Shown: positions 10,430 through 21,489 of the stretch, piece after piece
Numbering within the stretch: the stretch's first letter is position 1
Layout: every line of letters starts with the position of its first letter
Assembly (NCBI GenBank): GCA_025094145.1
Contig: JALLLS010000055.1
Coordinates: 1 to 64,000 of the forward strand
Source of the DNA: Spinellus fusiger
Lineage: Eukaryota > Mucoromycota > Mucoromycetes > Mucorales > Phycomycetaceae
Direction of reading: 5' to 3'
Length of the DNA: 64,000 nt
Notes under the pieces: model-generated
Databases searched by the model: none
What the model was told of the DNA's origin: nothing
Seen by the model: the letters and a program-made list of their open reading frames with translations, nothing else
Made by a program: the position numbers and the translations under genes

Positions 10430-12373
10430 GGAATCTGCTTCGCCATTATCAGAAAAGATACAGGCACTTTTGTGTCTAGTGTTTGGGGTGTGTGGATGTG
10501 TTTGTGCTGTAATTCTTAGAAAGTATCCTGTTTCTTTTCTGTTTTTCTTATGTTCCTAGTACCTTTTAGACATATCGTACATATTACAAGTAGTAGGACT
10601 GCACTGTAGATCTTCTTGGCTTGCTTATTTAGTATGGTGGATGGATAGCTTTGTCAATCCAGTCAGTTGTACAGTTATTCAGTCAATAATCCAGTCAGCC
10701 ATTCAACCCTTCAGTCAATCCTTCTCAACAGTGGCTAGTTTAGTGTCAGACAGTGAAATAGATTGTGTAGGCCAGTAGCTGGATGTATATCGCCCTCTTG
10801 CATCCATAACACCTCCTAGTGAACAGATACAAAAAAGAAAGAAAAGAGTGCAAGTTCTATTTCAAGGGCTATCTTTTTTTTATTTTTTATTTTTATTTTA
10901 AAAATAGTGGACTATTCACAGTAGAAAGATCCATTCTTAGGGTATAGACTCCATACACAGAAGAGGTAGGAAGAGAGGGCGATACTGCACACTACACAGG
11001 ATAGATAGACAGATCATGTCTACTACTAAACTGTACTCTTCTATTCAGAGTATGAATGTTCTGTATTGGTATAAAATCATGTCACAAGGACAAGTGTAGT
11101 AAACAAAACAAAGCAAAACAGAAAGGAATCCTGTAGATATCTTAGCATGAAGTTGTATTTCTCTGTAGAATCAGACTCAATACACACTGCGCATCTATAG
11201 TATGTGTAATACTGAGCTTGTTGACTCTAATTCACTGTTTGGAATAGAATATGAGTACTTTATATGTATTGACAAAGGACAGATCGTAATCTATTCTTTC
11301 TTTGGTGGTGTCTTGCTACAAAAAGATAGAAAGAAGGTCGGGATTATGTTTTGTTGATGCACCCAACACCCACTCTCAGAGAAAATAAGCTCTGGATCTA
11401 GCAGCATTTGGATTGTTTGTCGCACTATTACATCAAATAGCAGAAAGGTAGAAGAGAAACTATCCTTTGTTTCTGAAAACAACCCTCCTATCTATAGGCA
11501 TATCTCTAATAAGGTGGATAGAATAGACTATAGAAGAATACTGTCATCATATCAATACAAATCCATTCGTCTACTATTGGTAAAGAGATGTGTGTTATGA
11601 TACCCATACATGGTAGAAAATAGAAAATAGAAAATAAAGGTTTAAAATGCTATTGTCTCTGAACCCCTGGCAATTCTATGGGTGTAGAAATGATTTGCCA
11701 TAGAGTCAATATCAGGAATAGCTCCCATAGAGGAGAATACACTCTATAGAATACAACATGTAACATAACAGTGGTACTCGTCTTCATAATTGAGTAGACA
11801 CTATGACACTTTGTTTCGATTAAATGACCACCACAGAGTCAATAGTCAATAATGAAAGGCTATTCTATTTCTATGACTGTAGAGTATTAACATTGGTATT
11901 GATTGAATCTGCGGTGTCGAAGTAAGAATGCCTAACTCTGAAAGGCCATGACTGGATTTTTATTAAGCAAAGCCACCTTGGGTAATATTTCTAATAAGGT
12001 AGTTATTCTGATCTATTTTAACATTTTTTCTATAAAAGGAGAATAGTTTACTTGGAATGATTTTTGGGTGTGCTGCGTCTCTTTCTGGATTTGAATAGGA
12101 TAAACAGAGCACTTGCAAACACTTGGCCTGAGGGTTATGGTAATCATCACTAAATACTTTTTTAAAAGTCCTATGTCTCATATCAAAATAGGGAATTCTA
12201 CCTACCTCCATGACTCAGTTCTTACAAATATTCTGTCGGGAAATAGTCAAGTCCATCCTATAAAATAGATCAAGTTGGCTGTCTTTACTTGCACACCTAC
12301 ACCTACAACTACACCTACAACTACACCCTATACACTCTTCTTTTTCTATTCTTTTAATTATTCTCTCTCAAAA
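10430..12373. other. Gene-free region of about 1.9 kb
   Basis: Low-complexity AT-rich sequence, including a T-rich tract near 10873-10900 and ACACCTACA-type repeats at about 12293-12328 just upstream of the pirin gene. Small open frames on both strands have no family resemblance. Confidence 0.5.
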
Positions 12374-13365
12374 ATGACTCAACAGACTGGAAGAATAGCA
12401 AGAAATGTCATCAAATCTGTTATTTCAAGGGCACAGATAGATGGCGATGGTGCCTGTGGTAAATAGTCTAATGAGACTTACCTTGAATAGAGTACTCACT
12501 GCATCATAACAGTCTATCGTAGCATTGGCACACCCGCCCTTCGTCATCTGGATCCCTTTCTTATGCTGGATGAGTTCAGAGTGGCACCTCCTGGTGGTTT
12601 TCCTGATCATCCTCACCGTGGATTTGAGACAGTCACTTATATGATGGAGGGAGAACTGATCCATGAAGATTTCAAAGGCCACAAGGGACATCTTAAAGGC
12701 GGAGATCTTCAGTGGATGACAGCAGGCCGTGGCATTATCCATTCAGAATTGCTTCATGGTACGACGACTGCACGTGGACTCCAACTGTGGGTGAATTTAG
12801 CAGCAAAAGACAAGATGTGTGAGCCTACTTACCAAGAACTGGAGAGCTCTCAAGTCACCCATGTCTCTCCTGAAGAAGGCATACAGATCAAGGTCATTGC
12901 TGGAGAGATCTATGGTGCCAGGAGCTCTGTTGTTACTCGTACACCCACTACCTATATTGATGTGAAGCTCAAGAAGGGGAAAAAGATTGAACATAGTATT
13001 CCTGCCAACTACACTGCCTTTATTTACACTCTTCAAGGAACTGCCTTGTATGGAGGGAATCAACATGCATCAGAGGCACAACATACCCTTGTATTGGACA
13101 ATCATCAGGGTGAGAGCACAGTGGTACCTGTTGTATCTACCTCTGATGATTGCCACTTTGTTATTATTGGCGGTCTACCCATTGGAGAGCCTATTGTTCA
13201 ACATGGTCCGTTTGTCATGGTAAGGGAGAATAGAAAAATGGATTCCTGTGTGGCTTACACCGTGCATAGAATACACGCAAGGAGATCATTCAAGCTGGAG
13301 AAGACTTCAACATGGGACGCAATGGATTTGAAGGGGCTCATGAGTGGCTTTCTAGACGCATCTAG
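12374..13365 (+). CDS. Pirin (cupin-fold iron protein)
   Basis: Three exons (12374-12458, 12513-13219, 13270-13365) give 295 aa, the normal pirin length. The metal-binding histidine region is clear: PDHPHRGFETVTYM, then HEDFKGHKG and GDLQWMTAGRGIIHSE. The second cupin domain starts around TPTTYIDVKLKKG. The C-terminus NTRKEIIQAGEDF...GAHEWLSRRI is typical. Pirins bind Fe in the N-terminal cupin. Human pirin is a redox-sensitive NF-kB co-regulator and some bacterial ones have quercetinase activity; the fungal role is not established. It is convergent with DEG1, with only 49 bp between stop codons. Confidence 0.95.
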
Positions 13366-13414
13366 TCTTTATCTTTCTGTACATATCAAATAAACACCGA
13401 CTCACTATGTAGAT

Positions 13415-14764
13415 TCACACTTTCTTTGCTCTTTTTATTATGTACTTTTCCTTTTTAACAGCATCAGAATCTGTTCTTGGTCTCTCCATTAGTTTTCGAT
13501 ACACAGACTCCTTGAGCTCGTCTCCTCCTCCAAGCACCAATGTAATAGGAGGATGTCGAGCCATGGCATCTTCAGATCCTAAATAATCACTCACTGGAAC
13601 TACACTCCCATCTCCTTTGGTGATTGGCATTCCTTTGGCTGACAGAAGCATCTCCCTGTACAGAAGACTGCGTGTCATCTGCTCTTTCCAAGCAATATGC
13701 CAATGGTCGTGGAGTCGTACTGGCATGGGTGTTTTCTGGCGGCTGTTCTCTGAAGAGTAATTCCACACAATGTCCTTGAACTCACAGTCATGCAATAGCA
13801 ATGGAATATCACTTGCCAAAGGATAGCCTGGTTTAGAGGGCACAGACTGTACATCCAACAAGGTACGAACAACCTCGGGAGACTCTAGGCCTTGCCCCAC
13901 CAAGAACAAAACAGACATCATGTACCTCACTTGATGCCATAAAAAGGACGTGCCTCTCAACTCCATCTCATAAAAGTTGGCTGTCTTACTCTTGTCTTCA
14001 CTCGACACAGGTTGCAAGGTCAGTGATAGAACAGTGCGTTCGTAGTTGATGATGTTCTTTGAAGGATCTAGCTTACAAAAGTTGCGAAAGTCGTGGGTTC
14101 CTATGAAATAACCTGCAGCCTTCTTCATCGGCTCAATCTCTAATCCATGCATGGGGAAATAGTACTTGTAAGTCCTTGATATACAGTGGAAACGGGCATT
14201 GAAGGTACTGGGCACGGGAGACCATGCCAAGATACGAATATCATTGGGAAGAAGCCGGTTGATGGTTTCAATGTAGGGAATCTCTTTTCCTGTGCCTGAG
14301 CTGCTTCTTATGTTCAGTGCAATGACTTGTCCTAGTCCACTTACGCCTCTGTCTGTTCTACCACATCGAGAAAAGTCCATATTCTCTCGTGCAGGGTGAA
14401 TGAGTTTTGCAGCGTCCAGTGCTTTGAATAGCTCGTCCTCTACTGTAGGCACAAGGGCAGGACTGTTCTGACTGGCAAATCCGAGGTACTTCCAGCCAAG
14501 ATAGGCTACTTTCAAGGCCACCTTTTGTTGGGTGTACTTGTTCATATTAAAGGGACGTTGGTGTGTTTTCTTTTCATGACGTCTGTTCTTGTGAGCTGTC
14601 AGTTGGGACTCAAGGGCAAGGATTCTTTTTATGAGCTGTTCTTTGTTGAGAGCAGAATAGTGGCTGGTGACTTGGGCGACTTGGGGAACAGGGGGAATAG
14701 ACTGGCAGCCCCACAAGAAGAGAGACCGTAGCCAGTAACCCATCAGTGACAGGAAATAGAACAA
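13415..14764 (-). CDS. DEG1: tRNA pseudouridine(38/39) synthase (Pus3/Deg1)
   Basis: A single exon, 449 aa, TruA superfamily. The catalytic Asp lies in CGRTDRGVSGLGQVIAL. Other family blocks are KVAYLGWKYLGFASQ, NARFHCISRTYKYYF and GTSFLWHQVRYMMSVLFLVG. The leader motif LNKEQLIKRILALESQL, which resembles the N-terminal helix of eukaryotic Pus3, supports this subfamily rather than Pus1. Deg1/Pus3 isomerises U38 and U39 in the anticodon stem of many tRNAs. Translation may start at 14764 or at the second Met (14743, MGYW). A hydrophobic leader in the first 25 residues is odd for this enzyme and may be non-coding if a start nearer the KEQL helix is used. Confidence 0.92.
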   Translation of the reverse strand: MFYFLSLMGYWLRSLFLWGCQSIPPVPQVAQVTSHYSALNKEQLIKRILALESQLTAHKNRRHEKKTHQRPFNMNKYTQQKVALKVAYLGWKYLGFASQNSPALVPTVEDELFKALDAAKLIHPARENMDFSRCGRTDRGVSGLGQVIALNIRSSSGTGKEIPYIETINRLLPNDIRILAWSPVPSTFNARFHCISRTYKYYFPMHGLEIEPMKKAAGYFIGTHDFRNFCKLDPSKNIINYERTVLSLTLQPVSSEDKSKTANFYEMELRGTSFLWHQVRYMMSVLFLVGQGLESPEVVRTLLDVQSVPSKPGYPLASDIPLLLHDCEFKDIVWNYSSENSRQKTPMPVRLHDHWHIAWKEQMTRSLLYREMLLSAKGMPITKGDGSVVPVSDYLGSEDAMARHPPITLVLGGGDELKESVYRKLMERPRTDSDAVKKEKYIIKRAKKV

Positions 14765-15118
14765 GTCACACTAACAAAGGGGAAGAAAGGGGACAAAGAA
14801 GATCAAAACATCCTCTTACCAACAAAGGTAGTACAGTTGGCCTATTTAGGGAATATGACTATTTATGGACATTGTTATCATTCACATTATGCAACTCATA
14901 AAGAAATACCATAGCAACTCACAAGAAGAAAATAGCAAAAGTTGTTCCGCCAGTGCACTTTTTGCTTTGGAAGACTATCCTACAAAGACACGTGTCTAAA
15001 AAAGGAAAAGTGATGACACAGTGACCTATAAAAACACATCTTTTCTTCTTTCTTGACCTATCATACTCACCTCTTTTTGTTTTCCCTTCTTGTGTTTGGA
15101 GAATACACAAAAGAGCCA
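14765..15118. other. Divergent promoter region DEG1 / PH-coiled-coil gene
   Basis: A 354-bp gap between two divergent start codons. No uORF or motif stands out beyond CT-rich DNA just upstream of 15119. Confidence 0.45.
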
Positions 15119-18100
15119 ATGTCTCGTCCACGTGCACAAAGTAATTCTGGTCTTCAAGGCAGTAACACTAGATTCAGTCCTCCTTGGATTAGAACCGACA
15201 CAGGGACAACTTCCCCTGCAGGTGATTTTATACTAGGCAAACCCATGAAAAGATCCTCCAGTCCATCCCAAAACATTGGTGGATTTCCATCTGAACAAGC
15301 ACCTGTAAGAGGACAACGGCCATTAAGTGTTGTGGGTGGCAAGTCAGTAGCAGCACTACAACAACAGCATAAACTATTAATGCAACAACAACAGCAGCAG
15401 CAGCAGCAACAGATACAGCAACAGCAACAGATACAACAGCAGCAACAACAACACCAACAAAGAACAGAAGGTGGTATAGGGATTCGTAAACCATCAAAAT
15501 CAGCCCAGCCTAGTTCATATATATCCTTTCAAAACCAATCTTCTGTGCCAGTATCTCCTATCAAACCAAGGCAAGACTTCCCTAGTCATCAAGAAAAGGG
15601 AACTGCTGATAAGGATGTCGGTGAATCTGAAGGTGAATCCGAGCAGCGTGAAGAAGAGCAGCGCTCTACAAGAAAAGGTGGTTTGGCTAAGGCACAAAGA
15701 GCACCTGAAGACCGTTCAGACACTGCTTCCATGTCTTCTGTCTTATCCAATCCACGCTCAGAACGCAGTTTATTTAATAATTCTCCCTATTCTCCCATTG
15801 TCTCCCAAGAGTTCAAGGTAATGCACATGTACATTTCTAGTGTGTGTTCTATAGTACTAAGTGTGTCTGTATCTGTATGATAGGTAGCCAAAGAAGGATG
15901 GATTTATAAGAAAACAAGTCTACTGGTAAGAACCCTCTTTTTTCTTTTCTTTTCTTTCTTTTATATATATATATATAGTCGACTCACCACACTTAGCAAT
16001 GGAAAGCTGTTTATGCTGTAGCCAAACATGGAAACAGTGTTAAACCAGGAGGCCTTTACCTGTACAAAGATGAAAAGGTAAGTGATTTACCCTTCACCAC
16101 CACTGGATCTCACCCCTACAAGTTCACAAACCACATTCAAACCTATGATATGAGTGAAGTGGTGGAGGTACAACCGCGTGCTCAGGAATATAAACCAGGC
16201 ATCAAGTGGGAGTTGAGGATCCTAGTAAAGCGAGAAGATGTTATTCTTGCTACAGATGATCCTCAACTGCGCAAGGAGTGGGTAACTTCTTTAACCTCTA
16301 TTATGGGGAAGGTCTCTATGGCCAGCCACAACCAGCTACAGACACGCACTCTTTCTGCAGAACACATGAACCGTGATTTGCAAGTACTGAACGATGATCT
16401 TGAACAAAAGAACCAGGAATTGAAGGATAAAATGGCAAGAATGGAAGAGCAGCAGAATAAGAAAGAAAGAGCAATAAAGCATGAGTTTATGGAAAGAGAA
16501 TCTGCTTTGCTGACAGAACTGGATCATATGCGACAGACAATAGACAGTCGATCTGAACTGCTTGAGCGTGAAATTGCTCTACTACAGAATAAATTGGATC
16601 AGGTGGAAAGACAAAAGAGTGGTTTTAGAGAATCCCGAGTGCCTGAAGAAGAATATGTGGAGAGACTGAATGAGTTGGAAGCAGAAGCATTTCAGTGGCG
16701 TACAAGAGCCCAAGAGCTGGAATTACAAAATCAGCAACTGCAAAAGATAAAATCTAAACCCATCAGTGATATTCATTCTATGAGAAAAGGACATACAAGT
16801 GCTACTGCAGAGAAGAAAGAGGTAGACAACGATTCTACATTACAGGCAGATATTTTAGAGATCAAGACAGGAGTAGAAAACCTGTGCGAGACACTGGAAG
16901 AGGCAAGAGAAGGTTGGACAGACCTCCAACAAGATATTGTTAGATTCTTGGAAGCAGAGACAGAAGATAACAAGGGAAAAAGAGCAGAACAGATACGTGT
17001 CATAGAAGAAATACAGTTGGGATTCTCGGATCTCCAGGAATTAGTTGGAGGTAGTGGAAATGAAATGATGTTGGAAAACGGTACTTCCATGGCAGATTCA
17101 AATAAAACTGTGTCTCTGTCTGGGAAGTTTGATATGCTTGTGCAGATGATAGAGATGCTGCAAGTATCTCAGACACAACTCACAACGTATTATATGGAGA
17201 AGAAGGCTATAGAAATACAGCCTGATATGAGCAGCTTACAGGCAGCCATGGAATCCCTGCACTCCAATAAAGACATTGCTTCTAAAACAGACATTGATTC
17301 TGCAGTACTATCTATTCAAGAATCCCTTCATCTTCATCAGCAACAGACAAAGGAATGGATGGACGCAATGAAAAAACACTCAGACGAGATGTTGGAAAAG
17401 GCAGTGGCTAAACTATCCAAGCCAGACATGACCCAAAAAACAGACCAAAGACTAGATCCTGCTGTTAACTATCAACTCCAGGAGATTCATGAGAGTATTT
17501 CTGCTGCCCTCCAATCAAGCACTGAAGAATTAAAGGAGAGTCAGAGAGAAGGAAGGGAAGAGTATGAGAAGAGTCTCAAGGTTCTTGGACAGTTATTCCA
17601 GCATGTCATTGGTCAGATAGAAGCTAGCTCCATTCCAGACATGCCAGCACTATCACAGCAGATGGAGGATGTGGTGGATCGTCTAATGATAACAGAAGAA
17701 AGACTGAGTAGAACAGGCAATAAAAACTTTGGCTCTCGATCAAGAGTACCTAATGAACCTATGAGTGGGAAGATACCAATGCAAATATCCGGGCATACTA
17801 TGGAACCAGAAGAATCTACAACAGAAGATGTTAAGGAACTTGTGCTGGGCACTCGAGATTATATGGAAAGAAGTCTGCGTGTTCTGGATAGATTTGGTGG
17901 CAGCCATGCTGGAATGGAAGAGATTGTACGCCGTGCTGTAAAGAGTGCTTTCCAAAGCCATATGGGTGTAGACTGGCAAGATCCTACTGGACAGAACAGA
18001 TTAAGCCAGGAGAATACTGAAGAGAGATTGAAGCAGTATGAGATCAATGCACGCGGTTATCTTGACAAAGCTGTTTCTTCCATGCGTGGACATTTAGAGG

Positions 18101-18222
18101 ACTATACTGGAGTAATGTACAAAATGATAGAAGACCTCGTATTGCGTGCAGTGGAGCATCTTGAACAACAAAATGCTGGTAGCAAGGCTATCACAAATGA
18201 GGAACGCCGTGTAATTAAATAA
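15119..18222 (+). CDS. PH-domain, coiled-coil protein of unknown function (988 aa)
   Basis: Exons 15119-15817, 15884-15925 and 15997-18222 give 988 aa. Residues 1-230 are low complexity (Ser/Pro-rich with a polyGln tract near residues 85-112) and probably disordered. A pleckstrin-homology domain spans about 234-350: VAKEGWIYKKTSLL, QWKAVYAVAKHG, GGLYLYKDEK and the closing helix LRKEWVTSLTSIM. Its first strand is split over the tiny 42-nt exon. From about 370 to the end the protein is a long, interrupted coiled coil rich in Glu, Gln, Leu and Lys. PH domains bind phosphoinositides or proteins, so a cortical or membrane-tethering scaffold is plausible, but I cannot name an orthologue. A GTAAGT inside exon 3 (after DEK) is read through, because the open frame continues as PH sequence. 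Confidence 0.8.
15369..15460. repeat. CAA/CAG-type polyglutamine tract
   Basis: Mixed CAA and CAG codons encode polyGln runs split by Ile and His in exon 1 of the PH/coiled-coil gene. Such tracts are length-variable. Confidence 0.85.
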
Positions 18223-18968
18223 GCTTTCTTTTTTTTTCTGTATATCTTGTACTATTTAACCCATTTCTTTTGTATCTTTTATTCTTCAAAATAGTATTCA
18301 TTCTTAGAAGATTAGACTTTGATCTTATTGTTATTATCCATTTTTTATTTATTCTATATTATTACTCACAAGAATAAACACTACTGTCAATTATAGTTTA
18401 TTATATCCTACAATTGAATTTGGCAATAACAAATAGAACCCTGTAATAAAGACTGAATTAGATTCTTTTTATTCTCAACATCAAGATCTTTCTTACAGTA
18501 AAAGAATCCATGTTGAGTATATGCCTAATCTTATAAATGATTCTTTTTGTTTACATATGATGATTGAGTGACTCTGTAGGTTTATATGTGATTGCAGACA
18601 ATGAAAATAGAGATAACATACTATAACTATGAATAATTATAATTAAGGGTCTATATTTGTTCACAGAGATAGAACTAAATAATATGAAATAAGGAAAATC
18701 TCTAATTGCTTCAGTGTAGTCTATTTTTAATCTTCAACATTCACCATAATAATTTGTGGGGTATTATTCAACAGGGACCATGGTTCTATTTAAAAACAAT
18801 AATGTGTTATTTATGATTATATTGAAATATAACAGCATTGCAGATTTTCGTTCTCAATTGGTCACTTTTTAAAACTCATTTGGTCTTCTTTTTATGGTTA
18901 ATTTGGCTAAGATATATAAAATAAAAGGATCACTTTTCTTACTTTATTTTTTCAGAATTATCTGAACA
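18223..18968. other. Intergenic, AT-rich; 5' flank of intact transposase
   Basis: No gene. It should include the left end of the transposon at 18969-20288, but I could not find a convincing inverted repeat matching the right flank. Confidence 0.4.
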
Positions 18969-20288
18969 ATGGACACTGAAATGACTTTTTATCATGAAGA
19001 TGGAAGAAAAGGCATCTTTGACTTGCAAGGAAATGAAGGAAATAATCACGATGAAATTCCCTCATTTCGTCTAAAGAGAATAACAGACCTTAAGAAACTT
19101 GTCAGTAACTACACCTATGCCGAACTACCGTCAATTGAAGACTCTAATATTGATATGACTGAAGCAAGGCCCAAAAAGAAAGAAAAAGATACAGAATACA
19201 ATTTATATACAAAGAATGATCGCTTGGCATATTTCTACTTTTTGAATCAGAAAGGCATGAAGCCCAAACAGGCTGCCCAGGCTGCAAATGTTAACCATCA
19301 TACTGCAAGAAAATGGAAACGGCAATACGAAAGAGATCCTGATGCGTATGAGCCTCATAAGAAAACAAACTGTATATCGAGCCGCCCCAAAAACCAATTG
19401 GATGACAAGCATAAGAAGCACCTAATCCACTATTTTGACGAAAACCAAAGAGCAACCATCCAGGACGCTGTAGATGATCTGAAAAGGAGCTTTGAAGAGT
19501 TTGAGATAAAAAAGTCTAGAGTAGCCGAGTTTATGAAAGATGAGTGCAACATTTCATTAAAAAGAATCCCCCGTCATCCTGCTGCAAGAAACAGTGTAGC
19601 TCAACCTGAGAACTGTGCTATCTGGGTAGAAGAGTGGACTGTAAATAGAATAAACTACCTTCAGAACTGTGTTTTCCTGGATGAATCAGGATTTTACATC
19701 AACATGTCCCATGGAAAAGTCTGGTCTCGACGTGGTGGACCTGTCACCACTGTCACTCCTTCCACAAAGGCCATCTCACACACTGTCATGGGGGCCATAT
19801 CCTCTCTTGGTGTTGTGAATGTAGCCATGAAGGAGCCTGGAGACCTTGAGAAAAGAAAAGAACTCATGAAGACTAAACGTAAGGCTCCTGGAGATGAATT
19901 GCCTGTTTGCAAGGGAACTGTAGGTGCCTACTACATGCACTTCATCGGCGATACAATGGATATCATGGACAGCTTCCCAGAAATGAGAGGATTTCACATA
20001 GTTATGGATCGTGCTCCCATTCATAACTCTGAATCTATTGATCAGTTGATCATAATGCGAGGCTATGTTCCTGTTTATCTTCCTCCTTACTCACCAGAAC
20101 TTAACCCTCTCGAACAACTCTGGTCTGTTATCCAGTCCAGGGTTAAACGCCATCCGCTAGAAAGCATAGAGACTTTGACTACAAGAATTGTTGATGCCTT
20201 TGAGGCTTTACCTCTTCAGTATCTTCAGAACTCTATTCAATACTCTTTCAATCGATTTAAAAACTGCTCAGACAAAGAGCTCATCTGA
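18969..20288 (+). mobile_element. Intact Tc1/IS630-superfamily DDE transposase (439 aa)
   Basis: One uninterrupted open frame, unlike the other transposons in the window. Residues 70-125 hold a helix-turn-helix (KQAAQAANVNHHTARKWKRQ) preceded by a basic PKKKEK patch. The catalytic triad is in CVFLDESGFYINM (Asp 1), FHIVMDRAPIHN (Asp 2) and PPYSPELNPLEQLWSV (Glu), with 34 residues between the second Asp and the Glu, a DD34E arrangement. The enzyme would cut and paste its element into TA sites, as is known for the family. The intact frame suggests recent activity or purifying selection. Flanking inverted repeats were not found by eye, so a domesticated copy cannot be excluded. Confidence 0.85.
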
Positions 20289-21489
20289 CTTAATCAATTG
20301 TCTCTATTACTACCAAGTTGCCAATAAAACTGATCTCTATAAGGTATCCAATAGATAGTGAAAAGATTTTACTACTGTAAATACTGTTTTTTTTATTATA
20401 GGTAATGACTCTGTACCAATTTAATGAATTCATAACAGCAGCACTGAATTGCCAAAATACCAGCCAACTTTAGTACATCTATTGGAGGCAATCATTGAGA
20501 CACAAAAGAAAAGAGTCACAATCCATGACTCTCTTTTTATTATTACATAATCCATAGTCACTAAACAGTACAATGATTGGACAGTGTATGTCCGCAGATG
20601 ATGACTCGCCTACCTTCTATTGGCTCAATAATTTAGATTTAGTACACCGATGATTCGCAAAAAACTATATAAAGGGCTCCATACTTTGAGCACTTTTTTT
20701 CCTTAGTGACCGTACTCTACAGGATCTGTATGCAGTACATAACCGTTCTACGTTTTTTAAACTAGACACATTTATCAAGTTAGTAGATGAATACTAGCAG
20801 ACCTTCTCTAGAGTGAAGTGTGCTGATCATCTCTCCTTCGGGATTGATTTTCAGCAGTTGATGATCTCGTCTGTTCATTATTCCAGAACATGACAAAGAA
20901 GAGACTGCTTTCTGATAACTTGCCTTTTTTAATCATTAAGAAAATGAAAATAAAAATAATACTGTGGCTATCGTAAAAGATGAAATTGAGCTTCAATACT
21001 ATGTTTTCATTGATAAAACTTATATTCTTGTCACTCCTTTCTTTCTTGGTCAATGAGACTGTGTAAGAGGTTTATTAACCCGTCTCTTATTTTACCACTT
21101 TTACTGCCTAGAACCTCCAACTGAGATTTATTGAACTTGGTTTTTTTAAAAAAATAATATTCGACATGAAAAAGTAGAGTCAATCTCCCTTGGATGATTC
21201 ACACCGGAGAGAGTGGTTCAAAGTATTATTATTTTGGGTGTTTGTTGCTATTCGTGCTTTGGACATGTTAACCTTATGAGATCGTTTTAAAATAAAATAT
21301 GATAAACATATAAACACTTCAAATACAAAAGTGAAGAAATAAACGCAGAGAAAGGAAACAGAAGAATAAGAGAATACAAAACCTCAAATGAGGGAAGAAT
21401 GAGAGATGGTGGCAAATAATGGTTAAGAATAGACATCCAAAAGGCCATAAAGTCAGCAAGGAAACCAGGACACCAAAAAGATAACCGTC
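20289..21489. other. Gene-free AT-rich region
   Basis: Lies between the intact transposase and the LINE relic. No gene, tRNA or tandem array is evident. The last part (about 21350-21489) may be the untranslated 3' end of the LINE. Confidence 0.4.

Noticed and set aside
16081..16150. GTAAGT inside exon 3 of the PH gene as an intron donor
   Set aside because: Reading through keeps the PH-domain strands continuous (VSDLPFTTTGSHPYKF), and no suitable acceptor preserves them.
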